From Caryophanales bacterium UBA6356 (GTDB lineage Bacteria; Bacillota_I; Bacilli_A; RFN20; CAG-826): DNA of 17,252 nucleotides. Below are positions 1 through 6,858 of the stretch, piece after piece. Position 1 is the first letter of the stretch. Each line of letters opens with the position of its first letter. Below the pieces are notes generated by a model, which searched no databases, had not been told where the DNA came from, and was given only the letters and a program-made list of their open reading frames with translations. The stretch covers positions 1 to 17,252 of the forward strand of contig DJRQ01000023.1 of NCBI GenBank assembly GCA_002440125.1. Reading direction: 5' to 3'. The translations under genes and the position numbers were made by a program.

Positions 1-38
1 TCCTTCAGCTCGGTATGCTGGTCCTCTTTGAAAATCAT
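1..38 (-). CDS. 5' end of AlbA_2/Schlafen-type putative ATP-binding regulator (partial, runs off window)
   Basis: Only the first 12 codons are in the window, read leftward from an ATG at 38-36: MIFKEDQHTELK. An AGGTGA ribosome binding site (complement of 44-49) lies 5 nt upstream, which fixes the start. The F-K-E-D-x-x-T-E-L-K pattern is typical of the first strand of AlbA_2 (divergent AAA-4/Schlafen-like) domain proteins, where the T-E-[FL]-K motif begins the domain. These proteins usually carry a GHKL-like or AlbA_2 core and a C-terminal winged helix, and many are annotated as ATP-binding or RecG-like transcriptional regulators. A C-terminal piece of such a protein lies at the other end of the window. 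With 12 residues the assignment rests on one motif and is tentative. Confidence 0.45.
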   Translation of the reverse strand, partial: MIFKEDQHTELK

Positions 39-146
39 GCGAATCACCTGCTCTTTCCTTCCCCTAATTTTACCATGGATTGGTTGAATTCTCTAAATGA
101 TGCCGACGCTTGATAGCGTTTCAAAAGTGTAGGCGACAACAAAAAA

Positions 147-191
147 GGAAGTTCCACAATTGAATTGTCAATAATACAAGGAGGAACTTCC
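147..191. repeat. Nested inverted repeat upstream of a truncated gene
   Basis: GGAAGTTCC at 147-155 is a perfect reverse complement of GGAACTTCC at 183-191. Inside the loop sits a second perfect palindrome, ACAATT-G-AATTGT at 156-168. The right arm overlaps the AAGGAGG ribosome binding site (178-184) of the GTG start at 192, so in RNA the outer stem would hide the site. It may be the end of an insertion element, a protein-binding operator, or an RNA hairpin; the sequence alone does not decide. Confidence 0.55.
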
Positions 192-311
192 GTGAAGATT
201 CTAGAACAATCCATAGACGGGGTGAATGTATTGATTAGCGCCATTTTGGGCGAATGCCCGAACGCGGCGGCGAGGAAATTGGAGGAGCTGGACGATGGTC
301 ACCAACGGCCC
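192..311 (+). pseudogene. Truncated 5' end of an unidentified gene (possibly an insertion-element remnant)
   Basis: A GTG codon at 192 follows AAGGAGG (178-184) with 7 nt spacing, a very good initiation signal. The first 35 codons (VKILEQSIDGVNVLISAILG, then ECPNAAARKLEELDD) look like real protein: an amphipathic start with a charged helix. After about codon 40 the frame becomes Arg- and Pro-rich, crosses a terminator at 342-369 and then runs antisense through a tRNA gene, stopping at 566. That part is not credible coding sequence. I read this as a genuine gene start whose body has been deleted. A transposase N-terminus is possible given the flanking inverted repeat, but I do not recognise the family. 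Confidence 0.4.
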
Positions 312-341
312 CGTCTAAGAGCAGAAAGAATGGGGAATCCA

Positions 342-369
342 GCCCAAAAATGCGTTTGGGCCCTTTTTT
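342..369 (+). terminator. Rho-independent terminator
   Basis: GCCCAAA (342-348) pairs with TTTGGGC (355-361) around a 6-nt loop, and TTTTTT follows at 364-369. It would end any transcript from the truncated gene start at 192. Confidence 0.65.
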
Positions 370-409
370 CGCTTCTGAAGCCAGCTGCGTCGATCCTTCG
401 TCCAACGAA

Positions 410-442
410 AGAAAAAGCCCCATGCCATCGAGAACATGGGGC
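410..442 (-). terminator. Rho-independent terminator of tRNA-Leu(CAA)
   Basis: GCCCCATG arms at 435-442 and 417-424 (8 bp, 10-nt loop) are followed on the minus strand by TTTTTC (complement of 411-416). It lies 14 nt past the CCA end of the tRNA-Leu gene. Confidence 0.8.
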
Positions 443-456
443 AATCGTAAGCTGCT

Positions 457-540
457 TGGTGCCCAAAGCGAGAGTCGAACTCGCATGGATTTCTCCGAAC
501 GATTTTGAGTCGTTTGCGTCTACCATTCCGCCATTCGGGC
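457..540 (-). tRNA. tRNA-Leu, anticodon CAA
   Basis: The minus strand reads GCCCGAATGGCGGAATGGTA and onward, with a 7-bp acceptor stem (GCCCGAA/TTTGGGC, one G-T pair), discriminator A and an encoded CCA at 459-457. The anticodon arm is AACGA-CTCAAAA-TCGTT, giving anticodon CAA (reads TTG). There is a class II variable arm (CGGAGAAATCC region) and a T arm with GTTCGACTC. The 84 nt length including CCA fits tRNA-Leu. It is a single-gene unit with a promoter at 660-632 and a terminator at 442-410. Confidence 0.93.
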
Positions 541-631
541 AAACACCATACCGTCTAGCTTTTTAGAAGAAGCGACATAGGGCATTTCGCTTCATTTCGT
601 TTCCTTCCTCTTCAAAGAAGACAGCTACGGA

Positions 632-660
632 ATTATAGGATAATTCATGAAGACCTTCAA
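632..660 (-). promoter_or_regulatory. Sigma-A-type promoter for tRNA-Leu(CAA)
   Basis: On the minus strand, TTGAAG (complement of 655-660) and a perfect TATAAT (complement of 632-637) are separated by exactly 17 nt. The start of transcription would be near 625, about 85 nt before the mature tRNA 5' end at 540. Confidence 0.75.
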
Positions 661-760
661 TATTTTGATATGAGTTCACCCGAAGAGCCGCTTCTTCTTG
701 CTATACAAAAAGTCATTTTTTGAGGGTTCGTTATTAATAATTCGTGTTTAATCGAAATAA

Positions 761-788
761 TTATTGAAATTGTAAGAAAACCTATAAT
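761..788 (+). promoter_or_regulatory. Sigma-A-type promoter for the secreted 208-aa protein
   Basis: TATAAT at 783-788 is a perfect -10. TTATTG at 761-766 is a fair -35 with a 16-nt spacer, in an AT-rich stretch. The ATG of the next gene is at 817 with AAAAGGAG at 803-810, so the leader would be about 20 nt. Confidence 0.6.
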
Positions 789-816
789 CATTGTTTCCAT
801 CGAAAAGGAGAAACCT

Positions 817-1443
817 ATGAAAAAGAACACAAAATTAGCGATTGTTGGTCTTAGCGCCACCTTATTATGCGCAAGCGCAATCGGAGCGAACTTCGCGGTT
901 AATCAAGGCGTTAACTATGGCGTTAATGGCGAAAATAACGCGAAATCCTATACCCTCACTTTGAATAAAGACACATCAGATGCTTTTAAGACGGGCTGGA
1001 ATGAAGACATTTTTACAGTTAACACAACCTTGGGGAATCCAATTCGTTTTAAAAGGGTGACTGCAGATACAAAAGGGAATGTCACCGCTCCAGTGGCAAA
1101 TACTTCTGATGGACTTGATATGAATTTTCAAGGGACGAAGACGTGTGCGTACTTATTCTCATTAGATCCAATTCAGTCTTTATCGTCAGTGTCTGCCACT
1201 TTTACTACGACAAATGGCAAAATTAAAAGAATTCCGGCATACTTTTCGACTGAGCCATTAACAGAAACAAGTGAAGAACTCACGAATAATTACGGATCCA
1301 CAATGCTAAGCGGAGGAAGTGTGACGGCCAATTCTTACGGTGGTGAGAAAAAATATTTTGCAATAAAATTCTACGCTTCCTCGGGAACTTCAAGCATTAC
1401 ATACGTCCTTTCTTCCCTCACCGTTGATTACACCTGTGCCTAA
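817..1443 (+). CDS. Secreted protein of unknown function, 208 aa
   Basis: The product starts MKKNTKLAIVGLSATLLCASA: a positive n-region, hydrophobic core and a likely signal peptidase I site after C-A-S-A (residues 18-21), so it is exported rather than a lipoprotein. The mature part (about 185 aa) is rich in Thr, Ser, Asn and beta-type alternation and has no cysteine pattern, catalytic motif or sortase signal that I recognise. Similar small exported beta-sandwich-like proteins are common in gut Bacilli of unknown role. The start has AAAAGGAG 6 nt upstream. It has its own promoter (761-788) and terminator (1474-1511), so it is probably a separate unit from the lipoprotein genes that follow in the same direction. 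Function unknown; a surface or carbohydrate-binding role would be a guess. Confidence 0.85.
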   Translation: MKKNTKLAIVGLSATLLCASAIGANFAVNQGVNYGVNGENNAKSYTLTLNKDTSDAFKTGWNEDIFTVNTTLGNPIRFKRVTADTKGNVTAPVANTSDGLDMNFQGTKTCAYLFSLDPIQSLSSVSATFTTTNGKIKRIPAYFSTEPLTETSEELTNNYGSTMLSGGSVTANSYGGEKKYFAIKFYASSGTSSITYVLSSLTVDYTCA

Positions 1444-1473
1444 TTCACTACGTTTTTAATTTTTATTAAATTA

Positions 1474-1511
1474 AACACCGAAATGTCCTATCATTTCGGT
1501 GTTGCTTTTTA
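1474..1511 (+). terminator. Strong Rho-independent terminator
   Basis: AACACCGAAATG (1474-1485) and CATTTCGGTGTT (1492-1503) form a perfect 12-bp stem with a 6-nt loop, followed by GCTTTTTATT. It ends the 817-1443 gene. No convincing promoter is visible between it and the ATG at 1528, so the next operon either depends on read-through or starts from a weak AT-rich element before the stem. Confidence 0.88.
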
Positions 1512-1527
1512 TTCTTAAGGAGATCCC

Positions 1528-3234
1528 ATGCATCGTAATCGATTATTTCTAATTGCCGCTTCCCTTCTCATAACTTCTTGCGGAAGGAGTCCAGAAACAT
1601 CTTCTAGTGATGTTTCTAGCAAAACCGATATCTCAAATTCCTCTCTTTCTTCGGGAAGTGCTTCATCTTCGAGCTCATCTAGTTCCGCCTCTTCTATTGC
1701 ACCGATACAAAACGAATATTTTGAGTTCACGAAATTCGGAGATACCCTGGCCCTTTCAAAAGTCAAAAAAACAGAAAAAGTTATGACTATTCCAGGGACT
1801 TTTGAAAACATGCCTGTAACAACGGTGTTAGAAGGCGTTTTCAGAGATAAAACGAAAATTGAAAAACTTATTCTATCCGAAGGCATCGAAAGCATCGAAC
1901 GTTATGCCTTTTATGGATGCACAAACCTTGAAGAGATCGCTTTCCCCCATACCTTAAAAACGATTGGTGACTACGCATTCGGATCGGTGCCCTACATCAA
2001 AAACGTCAATCTAGTAGAGGGATTAGAAAGAATAGGCGATTGCGCTTTCGTGTTAGACGAGGAGCTCACAAGCGTTTCTCTTCCCTCTTCCTTGAAGTGG
2101 ATTGGCTCAAGCGTCTTCTTAGGATGCAATAAGCTTCTCTATACTACCGAAAACGGTGTTGATTATCTTGGGAATTCTACGAACAAATACTTATATGCCG
2201 CTAAAAAGAGCGATGATAATATCGCCCCTAAATCCCTCACAATCAATGAAGCTACTACGATCATCGGCGGATCCATTCTTGAAAAAGAATCGACTGTTGA
2301 AAACGTGATTATCCCAGCAAATGTCGTTTCGATTGGTATCCAAGCCTTTGCAAGCACTTCTATCACTAGCATCACTATCCCAAGCAAAGTCGAAGAAATC
2401 GGAGCCTATGCTTTTAGCGGCTGCGCGAAGCTTACCACCTGCACAATCGAAGGTTCCTCTCTTAAAACAATCCAGCACGAGGCCTTCTCAGGAGCAAAAG
2501 CATTGACATCGATTTCCCTCCCCGAAAGCGTGACTTACGTCGGCCCTTCTGCTTTTACGGAAGCTTATGAATCTTCTTCCTTGTCCTATAACGAAGACGG
2601 CAAAGGCGGGCGCTATCTCGGAAACGAGAAAAACCCTTATCATGTCTTAGTTGGCGTCACGGATAGCGCTATAAAAACACTTGCCATCAACGAAAAGACG
2701 AAAGTGATTGCTGGCGAAGCCCTGCGCGCGGTTTCGGAAGTCAAAAATCTCACTATCCCAGCAAGCGTCGCTTCCATCGGAGACAACGCTTTCTTCCAAA
2801 TGGTTTCTTTGGAATCCATCGTCATACCAGAAAACGTCACCTTGATGGGTGAAGGCCTTTTTGGTAGTTGTTCCGAGCTGAAAACAATTGATTTAAAGAA
2901 CGCTCCGACCACAATCGGAACGGGATTTGCTGTGGATTGTCCGAAATTAGAAAGTTTTAAGATTCCTTCGAGCGTGCAAAAAATCAAAACTCTCATAATC
3001 AATAGATGCACTTCCTTAAGAACTTTAGTCATACCGGCAAGCGTCGTTCAAATAGCTTCGAGTGCCATTAACGGAACAAACGTCACAATCGACGGAAAAG
3101 ACTATGGGCTGACGATATACCTTGAAGCGAACACCAAAGGCGCCCTTTTTGAAAAGGGCTGGAGCTCAAACGCCACTTGGGTTTATGGGAATGAGTGGCA
3201 CTATGAAAACGGCGTTCCGACGCTTAACAAATAA
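1528..3234 (+). CDS. BspA-type leucine-rich-repeat (LRR_5) lipoprotein, 568 aa
   Basis: The N-terminus is a lipoprotein signal with lipobox I-T-S-C (Cys18), followed by a roughly 35-residue serine-rich linker (residues about 24-55). From about residue 60 onward, LRR_5/BspA repeats recur about every 23 residues: a turn with T-I-G-x-x-A-F-x-x-C, then L-x-x-[IV]-x-[IL]-P-x-x-[VL]. Two longer non-repeat inserts contain Y-L-G-N-x-x-N (about 211-217 and 364-370), a known feature of this repeat class. The protein would be anchored outside the membrane; BspA-type repeats generally bind host or partner-cell ligands. AAGGAG lies 5-10 nt before the ATG. The next lipoprotein gene begins 15 nt after the stop, so it is the first gene of a three-gene operon. 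Confidence 0.9.
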   Translation: MHRNRLFLIAASLLITSCGRSPETSSSDVSSKTDISNSSLSSGSASSSSSSSSASSIAPIQNEYFEFTKFGDTLALSKVKKTEKVMTIPGTFENMPVTTVLEGVFRDKTKIEKLILSEGIESIERYAFYGCTNLEEIAFPHTLKTIGDYAFGSVPYIKNVNLVEGLERIGDCAFVLDEELTSVSLPSSLKWIGSSVFLGCNKLLYTTENGVDYLGNSTNKYLYAAKKSDDNIAPKSLTINEATTIIGGSILEKESTVENVIIPANVVSIGIQAFASTSITSITIPSKVEEIGAYAFSGCAKLTTCTIEGSSLKTIQHEAFSGAKALTSISLPESVTYVGPSAFTEAYESSSLSYNEDGKGGRYLGNEKNPYHVLVGVTDSAIKTLAINEKTKVIAGEALRAVSEVKNLTIPASVASIGDNAFFQMVSLESIVIPENVTLMGEGLFGSCSELKTIDLKNAPTTIGTGFAVDCPKLESFKIPSSVQKIKTLIINRCTSLRTLVIPASVVQIASSAINGTNVTIDGKDYGLTIYLEANTKGALFEKGWSSNATWVYGNEWHYENGVPTLNK

Positions 3235-3249
3235 AAAGGAGACAATATC

Positions 3250-5082
3250 ATGAAAAAGAAAGCTTTTATTGCCTGTTTAGCAAGTTCCTTGCTCTTTCCC
3301 GCCCTCTTCTCCTGCGTTGGAGAGGGAGGAGGCGCCTCATCTTCAAGCTCGAGCATCGAAATCAAAAACAAATCTTTAGCAGAATTCCTGACCCTTTATA
3401 ATCAAACGACAGAAAGCGATACCAATAAAGCGTCCAATTTTAACCTTACTTTGACTCGTGATCTTTATTATAAAGGAATCAAGAGAAATCAGTATGTGGC
3501 CGCTTTCGATGCAAATGTTTATAAAAACGAAGTCACGACGCTTACCTCAAAAGACCAAAGCTACGCCTATAACACGAAAACCGGAGAAATGGATAAGGAA
3601 AGCGAAAAAGGCTTCTACCATGAATTCGGCTATAAGCATAACCTTTTCATCGATGCTTTCTATACACTTGACGAGGATGGAAAAACCCTTAACACCCTTA
3701 GAAGTTCAAGCATAAAGATGGATGAGGAAAACGCGAAATCCTTATTAAATTCCGGCTATATCGATATGGCTGGCATCAGCAATCAAGCCACCGCTTCGCT
3801 TGATAAGCTTACTTATGCTGGCGCTTATGACTTCTTGACCTACAACTATTTTGGGGACCAAGGAGAACTAATCACGGAAGAAGCCCAGGAGAACGTCGAA
3901 ATAACATCCAGCGGAAACATATACACCCTAAAGACTTATTTCGATCAAAAAGACGACCAAGACGCCCTCTATCGTCATCTTTTCACTTTTGAATTCACCT
4001 TCTCCGATAATCACCTCGTCGAAATATTCGGAATGGAAGAGGAACATTTGGTAAGCGATGATACGGTGAGTGAAGAAATAACAGCCGCTTCTTCTCTTTC
4101 CATCACTGCATCTTTTGATGAAAAAGAAGATTCCTCTGTTGATTTTGATCGTTTCTTCTTCACCGAATACGAAATCTTACTCGGAGAAAATCCTTATAGC
4201 GTCTCCGAAGTCAAAGACGTGAAACTTAATACCAGATATTTCTTGAAGACGACCGACGGACGACCGGCAGACGCCAATCCGAATATCGACAAAATTCGTT
4301 TGGAATCGATTGTAAGAAACGAAGAGCAAGCAAGCGACAGCGATGTTCAATTTGAAGCCGATTCCAATGCGATTACTTTCTTAAGAGGCGGAAACTACGT
4401 TCTCACGTTCATTTCCTCAAATAATATACGGGCCACTTTGGAAATCGGAATCGAAACAGAGGAGATCACGAGTCTTTCCTTCAAAGAATATGATTGGAGT
4501 TATAGCGAGCACTCAAAAGGGTATTTACCAGCAAAAACCATCGTTGGGGAATACACAGTGAAACTTGAAGCCAATAACGATAAAGCCGTTGATGATACCC
4601 GTGTTGAGCTAGCGGACAATACCGCTGCGGCAACCATTACGAAGAGCACGGAAAATGACTTCACGTATACCCTAAAGGCCACGAAAGCGGGCTCGGTGAC
4701 TTTGAAGGCTTTTAGCGCTGCTCTTGGTAAAGAGGCGGCGGCAACAAAAACAGTCACTTTCCTTTCCAAAGACGACAAAGGAATCGCCTCTTTGCTTACA
4801 AGCGTTACTTGGCTTCCCAAAACAAGCTATGACCAATTGAAAGCCATTTCCTTTACCGCTATAAGCGAAACAACTGGCACTTATAAAGCAACCATCTATC
4901 AATATGAAACAACTGGCACTTATAGCGTTCAAGATGGAATAATCACAGTTACAAAAGACGAGGGTTCTACCGTAACTCAAATGGTGTCGGAACTAGCTTT
5001 CGAGGAAGGAAATCCAAACCTCACAGTCAAATATAAAATGAGGTCAACCGCCAGCGAATTGGAATCGGAGATGCATAACTAA
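3250..5082 (+). CDS. Large lipoprotein of unknown function with Ig-like region, 610 aa
   Basis: The leader ends in lipobox L-F-S-C (Cys22), then G-E-G-G-G and a six-serine run. Residues about 35-270 are a beta-rich region with no motif that I recognise, resembling the large LolA/LppX-like lipoproteins seen in this kind of Bacilli. About 310-500 looks like two Ig/Big-type beta-sandwiches: F-x-x-G-x-Y-V-L-T-F near 380, and Y-T-L-K-A-T-K-A-G-S-V-T-L-K-A near 475-490. The last 100 residues form a small beta domain that contains a 13-residue duplication (E-T-T-G-T-Y twice, see 4867-4924). AAAGGAG lies 6-10 nt upstream of the ATG. It sits 15 nt after the LRR lipoprotein gene and overlaps the next gene by 1 nt (TAATG). 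Anchored on the outer face of the membrane; function unknown. Confidence 0.87.
   Translation: MKKKAFIACLASSLLFPALFSCVGEGGGASSSSSSIEIKNKSLAEFLTLYNQTTESDTNKASNFNLTLTRDLYYKGIKRNQYVAAFDANVYKNEVTTLTSKDQSYAYNTKTGEMDKESEKGFYHEFGYKHNLFIDAFYTLDEDGKTLNTLRSSSIKMDEENAKSLLNSGYIDMAGISNQATASLDKLTYAGAYDFLTYNYFGDQGELITEEAQENVEITSSGNIYTLKTYFDQKDDQDALYRHLFTFEFTFSDNHLVEIFGMEEEHLVSDDTVSEEITAASSLSITASFDEKEDSSVDFDRFFFTEYEILLGENPYSVSEVKDVKLNTRYFLKTTDGRPADANPNIDKIRLESIVRNEEQASDSDVQFEADSNAITFLRGGNYVLTFISSNNIRATLEIGIETEEITSLSFKEYDWSYSEHSKGYLPAKTIVGEYTVKLEANNDKAVDDTRVELADNTAAATITKSTENDFTYTLKATKAGSVTLKAFSAALGKEAAATKTVTFLSKDDKGIASLLTSVTWLPKTSYDQLKAISFTAISETTGTYKATIYQYETTGTYSVQDGIITVTKDEGSTVTQMVSELAFEEGNPNLTVKYKMRSTASELESEMHN
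4867..4924 (+). repeat. In-frame 19-nt direct repeat inside the 610-aa lipoprotein gene
   Basis: GAAACAACTGGCACTTATA occurs at 4867-4885 and again at 4906-4924. The period is 39 nt (13 codons), so both copies encode E-T-T-G-T-Y in the same frame. It looks like a recent partial tandem duplication of a beta-hairpin and could also be a slippage or recombination site that changes length without breaking the frame. Confidence 0.85.
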
Positions 5083-6794
5083 TGAAAACGAAAAAACAAA
5101 AAATAGCCGTAATTCTTAGCTCTTTATTCTTAATGGCCTCTTGCTCTCAAGGAAATGAGCCTTCAAGCAAAAGCGATTCTTCAGAGCAACCTTCGGTAAA
5201 GAACATTTTGAAAACGCTTCAAAAAGGATTTTCCATTGAAGCCGAACTCACTGAAACGGATACAGTCTTAACCGGAAACCAATCTCAAACCATCTATCAT
5301 AATTTGGTAGACATTTCTTCCTCATCCAAGAAATACCGTCAAATATCCTATAAACAAGTCTTAAAGGACGTGGAACTCACCAAAGATAATTTAGCCTATG
5401 ACGAGGCCTATATCGAGGAAGATGGTTTTTTGAAAAAATTGGCGCTCACCATCGAAAACAAGGTCGAAAGCCAACCCATACAAAATGGGGTTGGTACCGT
5501 TTCGTGGGATGCAAGCGGCCTTTCCAATCCTTTCTCTTACTTAAAAGAGGAAGATTTTGTCATAGAAAATTCGATTTTCGTTTATTCATCCGTCAACTCT
5601 AACTTTGAAAGCGGCATTGCCACTTTCTTAAATGGATATGGCGACAATGGAGGCGCTTTGGATAGCTTCTCGCTTCGTTCGAATAACGGGAGCATCGCCT
5701 TTGAGGCTGTTTTCACTTCCTATCAAGCCACCCTTTATGGTTCGATTCCTCTTAGCATTCAAAAAACATATCAAGGCCTTTTCCAAGCTTTTGGCGAAGA
5801 AGTCCTTTTGCCGACTCCAATCGAAAAAGAAGAGGATGCCTCATTCGCTGAAGCTTTCCAAAAGCTTCAGTCCTTAAACTTCGCTACCACCATCAAGAAC
5901 GAAGAAATAAAACACAAAGATGGTCACTTCGTCGAAAGTGGAACCGCCACCGCTTTTTCACACCCCACCAGTTTCACCTACCAAATATACAAAAGCGAAA
6001 ACAAAATCACGGACGATGCCGCTTATTTCGTTGATAAAAATGGCGACACGCAACGCGCCGTTCATTATACCGGGGAAGACTATTACGCTTCGGGAAAGAG
6101 CCTCAAAACGAAGATCTCGGACTATTGGCCGAGCTTTAAAGTATCGAGCGCCTTCTTTGAAAAAACGGGAAACGTTTTCACCCTCGACAAACAATATCTT
6201 GGCCTCTTTAGAAGCACTTCTCTTTTCACGAATTTTGTTGCCGATGCCATTGAAGATCTTTCCATAACCATTGGTGATAATGAGGTGATAATCGTCAACT
6301 CCAATAGCGGCAATGGGACTTCTATCTTCGGCAATCGCGAAACCATCGTTTATAACGACTTCGGAAATCAAGAAGCCTTCGATACGAAAAAAGTCCAATA
6401 TGACTCCTCCACTCTTCCATGGGAGAAGGTCCTCCGCGATATAACAAGCTATAAAGATATAGCTACCTACGTCGGAGGAACCGATAACATGAATCTTATC
6501 CCGACTCTAGGCGGCGTTTATAGCGAGGCGACGTCCACCGAAATGAATGGAATTTATTTCCTTTCGACCCAAGTGTCTAGCAAAGAAGAAGGTGAGGCAC
6601 TTATCGAAGCGTACGCAAAGGCCCTTAAAGAAAAAGGATACGCTTTAGAAGCGGATGGAAATGATTTCAATTATGTGAGAACCCTTTCCGATGGCAAGAA
6701 ATTAACGCTTGCTCCGCTCGTTTACGAGCAAAAAGCGACAATTTCCACTTCCTATGGAATATTCGCCGGAACGCTTGTTCAAGTCTCGGATTAA
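5082..6794 (+). CDS. Lipoprotein of unknown function, possible LolA-like internal duplication, 570 aa
   Basis: The start overlaps the previous stop (TAATG), with GGAG 11 nt upstream, so translation is probably coupled. The leader MKTKKQKIAVILSSLFLMAS ends in lipobox M-A-S-C (Cys21), then a short Ser-rich linker. Residues about 40-240 and about 260-430 look like two divergent copies of one module: each begins with [LF]-Q-[KS]-[GL] and a [FN]-[SF]-x-x-x-x strand, continues with Y-x-[IL] strands, and ends with a hydrophobic Phe/Leu-rich helix and a T-I-x-x-N-x-[SE]-x-x strand. This is the pattern of LolA/LppX-type half-barrels; it is an inference by eye. The last 120 residues form an alpha/beta module (E-A-Y-A-K-A-L-K-E-K-G-Y) common at lipoprotein C-termini. 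Last gene of the operon, followed by the terminator at 6811-6842. Confidence 0.87.
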   Translation: MKTKKQKIAVILSSLFLMASCSQGNEPSSKSDSSEQPSVKNILKTLQKGFSIEAELTETDTVLTGNQSQTIYHNLVDISSSSKKYRQISYKQVLKDVELTKDNLAYDEAYIEEDGFLKKLALTIENKVESQPIQNGVGTVSWDASGLSNPFSYLKEEDFVIENSIFVYSSVNSNFESGIATFLNGYGDNGGALDSFSLRSNNGSIAFEAVFTSYQATLYGSIPLSIQKTYQGLFQAFGEEVLLPTPIEKEEDASFAEAFQKLQSLNFATTIKNEEIKHKDGHFVESGTATAFSHPTSFTYQIYKSENKITDDAAYFVDKNGDTQRAVHYTGEDYYASGKSLKTKISDYWPSFKVSSAFFEKTGNVFTLDKQYLGLFRSTSLFTNFVADAIEDLSITIGDNEVIIVNSNSGNGTSIFGNRETIVYNDFGNQEAFDTKKVQYDSSTLPWEKVLRDITSYKDIATYVGGTDNMNLIPTLGGVYSEATSTEMNGIYFLSTQVSSKEEGEALIEAYAKALKEKGYALEADGNDFNYVRTLSDGKKLTLAPLVYEQKATISTSYGIFAGTLVQVSD

Positions 6795-6808
6795 GATTCC
6801 TTATTGGC

Positions 6809-6842
6809 AAAAAGGAGATGGCGACAAAACCATCTCCTTTTT
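6809..6842. terminator. Bidirectional terminator between convergent genes
   Basis: AAAGGAGATGG (6811-6821) and CCATCTCCTTT (6830-6840) form a perfect 11-bp stem with an 8-nt loop. A T tract follows on the plus strand (6838-6842), and AAAAA at 6809-6813 gives one on the minus strand. It serves the lipoprotein operon from the left and the cysteine hydrolase gene from the right. Confidence 0.87.
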
Positions 6843-6858
6843 GAATGTTCCAAGAGAA

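Noticed and set aside
315..566. Several overlapping open frames on both strands around the tRNA-Leu gene
   Set aside because: They cross a tRNA and two terminators, have no ribosome binding sites and are rich in Arg, Ser and Trp; chance frames.
1600..1700. Low-complexity serine-coding DNA in the lipoprotein genes as a repeat element
   Set aside because: It is codon-varied poly-Ser linker coding sequence after the lipobox, ordinary for exported lipoproteins of this kind.
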